From contig CAKUMP010000162.1 in assembly GCA_934667795.1 (NCBI GenBank), positions 1 to 5,648 on the forward strand: a DNA stretch of 5,648 bases, given 5' to 3'. The DNA comes from an uncultured Chthoniobacterales bacterium. GTDB taxonomy: Bacteria; Verrucomicrobiota; Verrucomicrobiia; Chthoniobacterales; CAKUMP01. The translations under genes and the position numbers were made by a program. The notes under the pieces were generated by a model. It ran no database searches. It was given only the letters and a program-made list of their open reading frames with translations, and was not told the DNA's origin. Shown in pieces: positions 1 through 5,530 of this stretch (its first letter is position 1; every line of letters begins with the position of its first letter).

Positions 1-1284
1 GGCTAAAGCAACAGCCAGGCCTATCCAGATTGCGACGCCTCCCCAGCCCAGCGAAAAGCAGAGCCAATAGGCCAAAGTCAAGCCCACGACCCAGTAGGAA
101 ACGAAAGTATAAACGACCGGAATATTAACATCATTCATCCCGCGCAATGCCCCCGCGGCGACGACCTGAACACCATCAAATATCTGGAAAATCCCCGCAA
201 CGACAAACAAGGCACCCGCCAATTTAATCACTTCATAGTCGTTGGTAAACCACGCGGCAATAAATTGTCCGCCAAACCCAAACAAGGTTGCGGTGCAACA
301 CATGACCGCCACGGCCATAATAAACCCACTCGTTCCGGCAATGCGCACCCGTTTTACTTTGTCTGCTCCCATTTTTTGACTGACCCGGATCGTCACCGCC
401 ATGGCAATTCCCAGAGGGATCATATACGTTGTTCCCGCACAACTTAAAGTAATCTGATGGGCAGCCAGCGAAACGGTATCGATCCATCCCATCATAATAG
501 AAATGCCCGCAAACGCCCCGGCTTCCAGTAGTAAATGTAACGATGCCGGGATCCCGATCACCAGCAGCCCGCGCAAACTTGCCCAGTGCAAAGCCGCTCC
601 CCATCGCAAGGGAACCGCTCCCTTAAAGCGTTCTGCTTTGAGAACATACCAAAACAACACGACCACACAAACCACGCGTGCAATCAAGGTTGCCCATCCT
701 GCCCCCTCCAGACCCATCGGACGAAATCCCAGGTTCCCATAAATCAACACCCAGTTTAAAACCGCATTCAATCCCACACTCCCCAGCATAATCCAGGTAG
801 GAGGCCAGGGGTGGTCCAATGCTTCAGAAAACTGCTTCAGACTCATCCCCATGAGCATCGGCAAAATTGATATCCCGACCAGAATCAAAAATGTTCGGCT
901 CGCTTTCACTACTTCTACGGGCTGCCCAAACCAGTGCAACCGAAAAGAAACCAGCACGACTATCCCCAGCAAAAAGACTCCCGCCACGACACTCAACAAC
1001 ATCCCATGACGTAATACCTCCGCGATTTCCTTCTTTTTCCCCCGACCATGTGCCTGCGCCACCCGGACAGGAATACAATTCAGCAACCCGATGCCAAATA
1101 TCAAAGGAACCATCAGCAAACTATTTGCAAATGCAACCGCCGCCAACTCCACCACCCCGATGTACCCTACCATCAGCGTATCCACCAGCCCCATTAACAT
1201 CTGGCTCATCTGTCCGGCAATCATAGGGATCGCTAACCGTAATGTCAGCTTCGACTCCCCATAAAATATTTTCCAATGTTTCAT
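1..1284 (-). CDS. MATE family efflux transporter (NorM-like), 3' end cut by window
   Basis: This is an inner-membrane multidrug/toxin exporter of the MATE family, which couples Na+ or H+ entry to export of cationic compounds. The reading frame is open from an ATG at 1284 to the window edge (428 codons). Family members are usually about 440-470 aa, so only a short C-terminal piece is missing. Both six-helix halves are visible. The first has the typical LAIPMIAGQ...VDTLMVG opening and the LNAVLNWVLIYG and GLEGAGWATL segments. The second has the IFQIFDGVQVVAAGALRG segment. The acidic residues known to matter in Vibrio cholerae NorM (D36, E255, D371) have counterparts at D35, E254 and D370, so the transporter looks functional. 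The start is supported by AAGGAGG at 1291-1297, 6 nt upstream. It lies 237 nt after the M50-like gene on the same strand, so it may have its own promoter, though I see no convincing one. The substrate cannot be predicted. Confidence 0.93.
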   Translation of the reverse strand, partial: MKHWKIFYGESKLTLRLAIPMIAGQMSQMLMGLVDTLMVGYIGVVELAAVAFANSLLMVPLIFGIGLLNCIPVRVAQAHGRGKKKEIAEVLRHGMLLSVVAGVFLLGIVVLVSFRLHWFGQPVEVVKASRTFLILVGISILPMLMGMSLKQFSEALDHPWPPTWIMLGSVGLNAVLNWVLIYGNLGFRPMGLEGAGWATLIARVVCVVVLFWYVLKAERFKGAVPLRWGAALHWASLRGLLVIGIPASLHLLLEAGAFAGISIMMGWIDTVSLAAHQITLSCAGTTYMIPLGIAMAVTIRVSQKMGADKVKRVRIAGTSGFIMAVAVMCCTATLFGFGGQFIAAWFTNDYEVIKLAGALFVVAGIFQIFDGVQVVAAGALRGMNDVNIPVVYTFVSYWVVGLTLAYWLCFSLGWGGVAIWIGLAVALA

Positions 1285-1394
1285 TCCAAACCTCCTTAAA
1301 AATCGGCGTTCATTTACAAATCGATGCTGCAATGGAAGCCCATCAGGATTTCATGAAAAACAAAGTTTCCTTCTCTTATTCTTCCAAAAAATCT

Positions 1395-1435
1395 GTGTTA
1401 ACACCTGTTTTCGTTCGATAAGAATATTAAACAGG
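1395..1435. promoter_or_regulatory. Palindrome and inverted repeat upstream of MATE gene
   Basis: A perfect 10-bp palindrome GTGTTAACAC lies at 1395-1404. The arms CCTGTTT (1404-1410) and AAACAGG (1429-1435) form a second inverted repeat with an 18-nt centre. Together they sit about 110-150 nt upstream of the MATE start. Transporters of this family are often controlled by dimeric repressors, so an operator is conceivable, but nothing in the window encodes such a regulator. Short palindromes also arise by chance in AT-rich gaps. Confidence 0.25.
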
Positions 1436-1454
1436 CTATTTCGCTTTGCGCTAT

Positions 1455-1506
1455 TCTGCGTCAATCTGCAGATAAATTCTTTCTGTTTTTTATCTGCGGA
1501 TCTGCC
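1455..1506. repeat. Imperfect hairpin with four TCTGC motifs
   Basis: The arms 1464-1476 and 1489-1501 pair over 13 bp with one mismatch (TCTGCAGATAAA against TTTATCTGCGGA plus one flanking pair) around a 12-nt loop. TCTGC occurs four times, at 1455, 1465, 1493 and 1501. The hairpin starts about 20 nt beyond the M50-like stop codon, so it could mark the 3' end of that transcript. Neither strand has a T-tract after the stem, so it is not a standard intrinsic terminator. It may instead be a degenerate copy of a dispersed intergenic repeat. Confidence 0.5.
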
Positions 1507-1521
1507 TTACCTCCCGCCACT

Positions 1522-2385
1522 CTAACTCAGTCCCAGCCGTTTTGAAATCACTTTTGCCCCATCGACGACCATTGACGACCACTCCATCGCTTGCGTAATC
1601 AACGTTTTTCCAAATCCTTCTATCGTCACATCCGAGGACCCCACTACCAGCAAGGTGCTCAGCAGAATCATATTCATCAACACAATGATCACCATGGAGA
1701 AAAATGTTCCATGCTCCTGTAAATCCGATTGTCCTTTGGGGATCATCCACATGGTAAAGGCCATGTGAAACCCCCATGTCATCCCCACACACACCAGAAA
1801 AAATTTCCGATAGGAACTCAAATCATAAAATTCCCCCACCACACACCACACCAGCACTAACAGCATGGTATAAAGCGGAAAAAAATACGGAGCCAACGCA
1901 ATCCAGAAATTGGTGGTATCGGTCACAATCCTCCCACCGTCGCGCGAAACCCGAAACCGGGAAACCGACCCACCCATCGCCCATACCCAAATGGCATGCG
2001 TCAGTTCATGCCCAAACACATACAACCACATCGGACGCGGCATCCCGAAAAACAGGATAAGCCACAACACTAACCCCATGGAAAAAAACCAAAACTCCTC
2101 GCTCGCCCAGAAATTATGCGTGACCGCAGCATTCGTGAATTCCACGACCATGGCATTCCCAAAGACCCACACTACCGGCAATAGAAATATCCCGAAAATA
2201 AATTTCAACCACCGTACGGGGATTACGACAGGATGAAACTCCTCGTCGTAATCCCCGTAATCATAATCCTCATACTCCGGATGGTGTTCCAGAGTTTTCG
2301 CCCGCAAATGCACTTTCCCGGAACGCGCTTTTTTCGCCGTTTTCCGTTTCTCCCCCTGTTCACGGGCATTCGGTTTTTTATGCAT
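1522..2385 (-). CDS. M50-like (site-2 protease type) polytopic membrane metallopeptidase homologue, function unknown
   Basis: This is a 287-aa membrane protein. Residues 1-35 are Lys/Arg-rich and 37-49 are Asp/Glu/Tyr-rich (EYEDYDYGDYDEE), giving a polar cytosolic-type leader. About six hydrophobic segments follow (roughly 57-85, 98-113, 118-137, 158-184, 193-213, 228-249). HELTH at 126-130 is an HExxH zinc motif inside a membrane segment, as in M50 site-2 proteases. The downstream GG..F.VS.DGG (139-151) and LAPYFFPLY (164-172) fit that fold. D221 in QSDLQEHG could be the third zinc ligand, but the usual LDG/NPDG motif is absent, so protease activity is inference. I recall similar uncharacterised proteins in Verrucomicrobia. 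It begins 24 nt after the EF-P stop with no good Shine-Dalgarno sequence. Upstream in-frame stops make this the first possible ATG, so translation is probably coupled to EF-P. It ends with TAG. Confidence 0.8.
   Translation of the reverse strand: MHKKPNAREQGEKRKTAKKARSGKVHLRAKTLEHHPEYEDYDYGDYDEEFHPVVIPVRWLKFIFGIFLLPVVWVFGNAMVVEFTNAAVTHNFWASEEFWFFSMGLVLWLILFFGMPRPMWLYVFGHELTHAIWVWAMGGSVSRFRVSRDGGRIVTDTTNFWIALAPYFFPLYTMLLVLVWCVVGEFYDLSSYRKFFLVCVGMTWGFHMAFTMWMIPKGQSDLQEHGTFFSMVIIVLMNMILLSTLLVVGSSDVTIEGFGKTLITQAMEWSSMVVDGAKVISKRLGLS
2215..2259. repeat. Perfect 15-bp inverted repeat inside the M50-like CDS
   Basis: TACGGGGATTACGAC at 2215-2229 and its exact reverse complement at 2245-2259 flank a 15-nt centre. 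The centre itself can pair AGGA (2230-2233) with TCCT (2240-2243), leaving a 6-nt loop and a one-base bulge. On the coding strand the arms encode YGDYD and VVIPV with EEFHP between them (residues 43-57). The mRNA could form a stable stem-loop about 125-170 nt after the start codon. No function is established. Confidence 0.85.
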
Positions 2386-2409
2386 AGACGAATTTCAGAA
2401 AGCGAATCA

Positions 2410-2967
2410 TCAGGCTCTCCCCATGTAATGCCCCGTTCGCGTGTCCACTTTCACCATTTCTCCCTCTTTAATAAATAAAGGAACCTGAATCACTTTCCCG
2501 GTTTCCAGTGTCGCAGGTTTCATGACATTACTTGCCGTGTCTCCCTTTACGCCTTCGGCAGATTCTGCCACTTTCAAATTGACCGACGCCGGCAATTCCA
2601 ACTGGGCCGGACGGTCTTCAATATACAAAACTTCTACCACTGTATTTTCGACAATATAATCCATCGAATCCTCCACCAGATCTTTCTGGAATGTCACCGT
2701 TTCGTAAGTGTCCGGATCCATAAAGTGATATCCCTGCGGGTCACTGTAACTGAACTCCAAAGGACGGCGTGTCATCTCTACCAACTCGACTTTTTCAGTC
2801 GAACTAAATCGGACATCCATGGATTTCCCCGTCCGTACACTCCGTAAAGACGCTTGTACAAATGCACGCAAATTCCCGGGTGTACGATGCTGTACCTCCA
2901 GTACTATCATGACGTCATTGTTGTACCGTACTCCCATTCCTCTTCTAAGATCGTTCGCTGCTGGCAT
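2410..2967 (-). CDS. efp: Elongation factor P, Asn at the tip position
   Basis: EF-P binds between the P and E sites of stalled ribosomes and promotes peptide bonds at consecutive prolines. The 185-aa length is normal. Domain I is about 1-65, domain II about 66-127 and domain III about 128-185. The family signature K-x-A-x4-G-x2-[LIV]-x-V-P-x2-[LIV]-x2-G matches at 150-169 (KPATLETGKVIQVPLFIKEG), and KVDTRTGHY follows. In the domain I loop, TPGNLRAF (29-36) replaces the PGKGQAF of E. coli, so the residue that is beta-lysylated (Lys) or rhamnosylated (Arg) in other bacteria is Asn32. No EpmA, EpmB or EarP gene is in the window. The start is well supported by AGGAGG at 2975-2980, 7 nt upstream. 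It follows kdsD by 69 nt and precedes the M50-like gene by 24 nt. The YeiP paralogue is less likely given the standard signature. Confidence 0.97.
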   Translation of the reverse strand: MPAANDLRRGMGVRYNNDVMIVLEVQHRTPGNLRAFVQASLRSVRTGKSMDVRFSSTEKVELVEMTRRPLEFSYSDPQGYHFMDPDTYETVTFQKDLVEDSMDYIVENTVVEVLYIEDRPAQLELPASVNLKVAESAEGVKGDTASNVMKPATLETGKVIQVPLFIKEGEMVKVDTRTGHYMGRA

Positions 2968-3036
2968 TGATTATCCTCCTGATTTATTTGGTTTAAAATG
3001 AAATATTTTGAATTTACGCCTATCTTAACATAAATT

Positions 3037-4014
3037 TCAGAGCAACTTAAATTTTGCAAGATCTTGCGAATCCACGACTCCGACCGGGCGCTCCTCTGCA
3101 TCCAGGACAACCAGATCGTCAATACGATGTTGCTTTAAAACATGCAATACTTCCACTGCTAATTTATCCTGTTGAATCGTGACCGGACGAAGCGTCATAT
3201 ATTCCTGCACCGGGCGCTCTCCCAAGCCGGGGTCTTGTTGAAAATATCTGGCAAAGTCTCCATGCGTGAAAATTCCCACTAATTTTCCCTCATGATCCAC
3301 GACGACGGCCGCACCACTCCGCCGTTGCGTCATTTCTTTCAAAACGTCTCGCACAAGCGTTTCTCGCCCCACAACCGCAATTTCTTCTCGCCCACGCATC
3401 ATGTGTTCAACTTTTAACAGCAATGACCTGCCCAGTTTCCCACCAGGATGAAATTTTGCAAAATCTTCTGCCCGAAACCCTCTTAATTGCAAGACCGCCA
3501 TCGCCAGCGCATCGCCCATCACCAGCATAACCGTGGTGCTCGAAGTCGGTGCCAGATGCAAGGGACACGCCTCTTCTTCAATCCCGGTACACAAAATGAC
3601 ATGACTGTTTTTTGCCAGAAACGATTGCGGATTGCCCGTCATGGCAATGATTTTGATATTAAATTTCCCTAATGCCGGCAGAATATTATTCAGTTCTTCC
3701 GTCTCCCCACTATAACTCAATGCCAGCACAACATCTCCGTCCACGACTACGCCTAAATCTCCATGCAAAGCGTTCAGGGAGTTTAATATGACCGCAGGAG
3801 CTCCTGTACTGGTCAGAGTAGCCGCAATTTTTTCTCCAATATGCCCGGATTTTCCTACGCCGACAACCACAACCTTATTGCGCCCATCCACCGCCTCTTT
3901 TATCAATTGTACCGCAGCTACAAAGGACTCATCCAGACGCTCAATCAATCGTGCGACTTCTTTTAACTCGACCTCCACAACCCGTTTCCCCATGGCCAAT
4001 ACTTCCTCACTCAT
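3037..4014 (-). CDS. kdsD: Arabinose-5-phosphate isomerase, KdsD/KpsF/GutQ family
   Basis: This cytosolic enzyme interconverts D-ribulose 5-phosphate and D-arabinose 5-phosphate, the first step of Kdo synthesis for LPS. At 325 aa it is close to E. coli KdsD (328). An N-terminal SIS domain (about 35-175) carries GVGKSGHIGEKIAATLTSTG, ALHGDLG, SYSGETEE, EEACPLHLAPTSSTT and MGDALA, followed by FHPGGKLG. Two CBS domains fill 203-325. Residues aligned with the E. coli catalytic set are K55, H84, E107, E148 and H189. The N-terminus SEEVLAMGKRVVEVEL fits the family, and AGGA at 4022-4025 is 7 nt upstream. A second ATG at 3993 also has an upstream AGGAAG, so a start 7 residues later is possible. It is the first gene of a probable kdsD-efp-M50 operon, divergent from a glycosyltransferase. 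GutQ and KpsF paralogues catalyse the same reaction, so the exact symbol is less certain than the function. Confidence 0.95.
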   Translation of the reverse strand: MSEEVLAMGKRVVEVELKEVARLIERLDESFVAAVQLIKEAVDGRNKVVVVGVGKSGHIGEKIAATLTSTGAPAVILNSLNALHGDLGVVVDGDVVLALSYSGETEELNNILPALGKFNIKIIAMTGNPQSFLAKNSHVILCTGIEEEACPLHLAPTSSTTVMLVMGDALAMAVLQLRGFRAEDFAKFHPGGKLGRSLLLKVEHMMRGREEIAVVGRETLVRDVLKEMTQRRSGAAVVVDHEGKLVGIFTHGDFARYFQQDPGLGERPVQEYMTLRPVTIQQDKLAVEVLHVLKQHRIDDLVVLDAEERPVGVVDSQDLAKFKLL

Positions 4015-4064
4015 CTCCTCATCCTACCATATTCCCCATATTTTCCTCCACTCCAATTTCAAAG

Positions 4065-4093
4065 ATTTTCAACTGTCCCCTGTCCCTTGTCAA
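4065..4093 (-). promoter_or_regulatory. Putative sigma-70 promoter for kdsD
   Basis: On the minus strand a perfect TTGACA (4093-4088) is followed after 17 nt by GAAAAT (4070-4065), four of six matches to TATAAT. Transcription would start near 4058, leaving a 5' leader of about 44 nt before the kdsD ATG. The -35 and the spacer are built from the heptamer repeat described separately. Promoter consensus in this organism is unknown. Confidence 0.4.
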
Positions 4094-4098
4094 CTGTC
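4071..4098 (-). repeat. Four tandem heptamers (GACAGTT/GACAAGG/GACAGGG)
   Basis: Read on the minus strand, 4098 to 4071 is GACAGTT, GACAAGG, GACAGGG, GACAGTT, with GAC starting exactly every 7 nt. On the plus strand TGTC falls at 4074, 4081, 4088 and 4095. The first and last units share the 9-mer TCAACTGTC (plus strand), 21 nt apart. It resembles the short tandemly repeated repetitive heptamers known from cyanobacteria and other genomes, and it overlaps the kdsD promoter candidate. Confidence 0.75.
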
Positions 4099-4114
4099 TT
4101 ACCCCGTTTTCCTA

Positions 4115-4144
4115 TTGTCGAACCCGCTCGCTTAATTCTATGCT
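4115..4144 (+). promoter_or_regulatory. Weak promoter candidate for the glycosyltransferase
   Basis: TTGTCG (4115-4120) and TATGCT (4139-4144) are separated by 18 nt, and each matches the sigma-70 consensus at four of six positions. Transcription would begin within about 10 nt of the ATG at 4160, so the message would be nearly leaderless. This agrees with the lack of any Shine-Dalgarno sequence before that ATG. Confidence 0.28.
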
Positions 4145-4159
4145 TATTCTATCACACCC

Positions 4160-5356
4160 ATGCCAACCAATCCCATTACTCCATTTTCAGAAAAACTGAA
4201 TATTGTCAGTTTCCTTCCAACGTACCTGAAACCGGAGATGCTTCATGTTTATCGTCAATTACATTCTCTTCCGCATTCCAATCAACATATCCTGACTCAA
4301 AAAGTCGAAAACCTCTCCCAATTCCCCACGTCTTCCCTGACCCCCCTCCCTCGACCCTGTTCGCGTGAACTCCGTCGCTTCGTTTATCGCCATATCCTCC
4401 ACCAGCCCATCCAGATCTATCCATCCGAAGCGCGCAAAATTCTTCAGACCTTCCATGCTCTCCAGGGCGACCTCCTCCACATCTACTTCGGGCATGTCGG
4501 CACCCTTCTCCTCCCACTCCTCAAAATCCGCAACTTCCCCACGATCCTCTCCTTCCACGGCGCCGATGCTACCGCAAACCTCCAATCCCCTAAAGCCATC
4601 CAGGCCCTACAGTCCGCCACTTCCCTCGTCGATCTTATCCTCGTCCGCTCACAATCCCTCCTCCATGCCCTCCAATCCCTTCAGATCCCCAACTCCAAAC
4701 TCCTCCTCCATCGCACCGGTATCCCCCTCGCCGATTTCCCCATCTCCTCACGCTCTCTCCCCACTTCTCCCACCTCCCCCATCCACCTTCTCCAGGCCTC
4801 CAGACTCATTCCCAAAAAAGGACTGTTATCAAGCTTAGAAATGTTCGATAAGTTCGTAAAGAAACGTCCTGGTTCTACTTTTACGATAGCAGGGACCGGC
4901 CCAATGGAAAGTGAATTAAAGGAAAAAGTGAACCAACTAGGTCTGACAGAGCAGGTGAAATTTCCTGGGTTTTGCAGTCAGGAGTCGCTACGCAAACATT
5001 TTGCCGAGGCGCACATTTTTTTACATCCGAGTGAGACCGCAGCCAATGGGGATCAGGAAGGGGTTCCGAACAGCATGTTGGAAGCAATGGCCACCGGACT
5101 CCCTGTTGCAGCCACGCTGCATGGTGGAATTCCGGAAGCACTGACCTCTGGACGTTCCGGCATTCTCGTCCCCGAGCGTAATCCCGACGCGCTGTTACAC
5201 GCCGTGGAAACGCTGATCCAATCCCCTGAAGCTTATCAAAAATTTTCCGAAGAAGCAGCCCAGGAAGTTCGTGAAAAATTCGATCTCCAGAAACAAGGCG
5301 CCCTGCTGGAACAATACTACCATCAGGCCATCGCGATATATTCAGGAGTACGGTAA
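4160..5356 (+). CDS. GT4-family glycosyltransferase (GT-B fold)
   Basis: This 398-aa enzyme should transfer a sugar from a nucleotide-sugar donor during surface polysaccharide assembly. The acceptor domain (about 13-205) opens with LNIVSFLPTYLKPEMLHVYRQL and contains LLHIYFGHVG (105-114), ILSFHGADAT (129-138) and the HRTGIPLADF turn (184-193). The donor domain (about 207-390) has LLQASRLIPKKGL, FTIAGTGP, VKFPGF, HIFLHPS and E300-GVPNSML-E308, the EX7E motif of retaining GT-B enzymes, followed by ATGLPVAATLHGGIPEAL. It most resembles the colanic-acid/exopolysaccharide type, but the sugars cannot be told. No Shine-Dalgarno sequence precedes the ATG; the start was chosen because it is the only ATG before the conserved first beta-strand. 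The first half is C-rich and purine-poor with few acidic residues, and composition changes sharply near 4815. It is divergent from kdsD and followed by repeats. Confidence 0.92.
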   Translation: MPTNPITPFSEKLNIVSFLPTYLKPEMLHVYRQLHSLPHSNQHILTQKVENLSQFPTSSLTPLPRPCSRELRRFVYRHILHQPIQIYPSEARKILQTFHALQGDLLHIYFGHVGTLLLPLLKIRNFPTILSFHGADATANLQSPKAIQALQSATSLVDLILVRSQSLLHALQSLQIPNSKLLLHRTGIPLADFPISSRSLPTSPTSPIHLLQASRLIPKKGLLSSLEMFDKFVKKRPGSTFTIAGTGPMESELKEKVNQLGLTEQVKFPGFCSQESLRKHFAEAHIFLHPSETAANGDQEGVPNSMLEAMATGLPVAATLHGGIPEALTSGRSGILVPERNPDALLHAVETLIQSPEAYQKFSEEAAQEVREKFDLQKQGALLEQYYHQAIAIYSGVR

Positions 5357-5388
5357 ATGCCTGGGAGCGCCGACGTCCCCGTCGACAG
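5357..5388. other. Spacer with short GC hairpin after the glycosyltransferase
   Basis: CGACG (5371-5375) and CGTCG (5380-5384) form a 5-bp stem with a TCCC loop directly after the glycosyltransferase stop codon. No T-run follows, so it is at best a weak terminator. The segment runs straight into the palindromic element and may belong to it. Confidence 0.35.
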
Positions 5389-5512
5389 AATTTGGAGTGC
5401 GGTGGTTTCCGCCGCTTTGGATCATAACGAATGGGATGTACGAACAATCTTCGCATAGCGAAATGCACATGTCGTTCGAACCATAGCGGTGCAGAGCCCC
5501 GCACTCCAAATT
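5389..5512. repeat. 124-bp imperfect palindromic element with 14-bp terminal inverted repeats
   Basis: AATTTGGAGTGCGG at 5389-5402 is exactly repeated in inverse at 5499-5512. Pairing continues inward with mismatches: 16 of 22 positions match between 5400-5421 and its partner near 5480-5501. The centre holds further arms, CGAAC (5441-5445) with GTTCG (5474-5478), and TTCGC (5450-5454) with GCGAA (5458-5462) around ATA. The whole can fold as a long branched hairpin. It encodes no transposase, so it looks like a REP/MITE-like mobile or structural repeat. I recall similar GGAGTGCGG-type repeats in verrucomicrobial genomes, but this needs a genome search. It could also serve as a 3' end for the upstream gene. 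Confidence 0.65.
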
Positions 5513-5530
5513 TTCCCGTGTAACGACCCA

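Larger units (their letters stand above)
1285..1521. other. 237-nt intergenic region with hairpins, no gene
   Basis: This gap separates the M50-like gene stop from the MATE start, both on the minus strand. It is AT-richer than its neighbours. It contains the MATE ribosome binding site (1291-1297), a palindrome plus inverted repeat (1395-1435) and an imperfect hairpin with repeated TCTGC motifs (1455-1506). A minus-strand TTGACG occurs at 1464-1459, but no good -10 hexamer follows at the proper distance, so I do not call a promoter. No open frame of protein-like composition is present. Confidence 0.7.

Noticed and set aside
867..1226. 119-codon plus-strand frame
   Set aside because: It is antisense to the MATE gene, has low-complexity Pro/Ser content and no recognisable domain.
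1464..1501. Intrinsic terminator for the efp-M50 transcript
   Set aside because: The stem is AT-rich and neither strand has a following run of T, so standard terminator criteria are not met.
1490..1792. 100-codon minus-strand frame overlapping the M50-like gene end
   Set aside because: It is a shifted frame of the same strand within the M50-like gene, whose membrane segments and stop are clear.
2968..3036. Separate promoter for efp
   Set aside because: The gap contains a loose TAAGAT-like hexamer on the minus strand but no matching -35 at a proper distance; read-through from kdsD is a simpler view.
4365..4838. 157-codon plus-strand frame rich in Ser and Pro
   Set aside because: It is a shifted frame of the C-rich half of the glycosyltransferase; its Ser/Pro composition is what TCC/CCC-rich DNA gives in any frame.
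5357..5458. 33-codon ORF starting directly after the glycosyltransferase stop
   Set aside because: It lies mostly within the palindromic repeat, has no Shine-Dalgarno sequence and no recognisable protein pattern; it is probably a chance frame.
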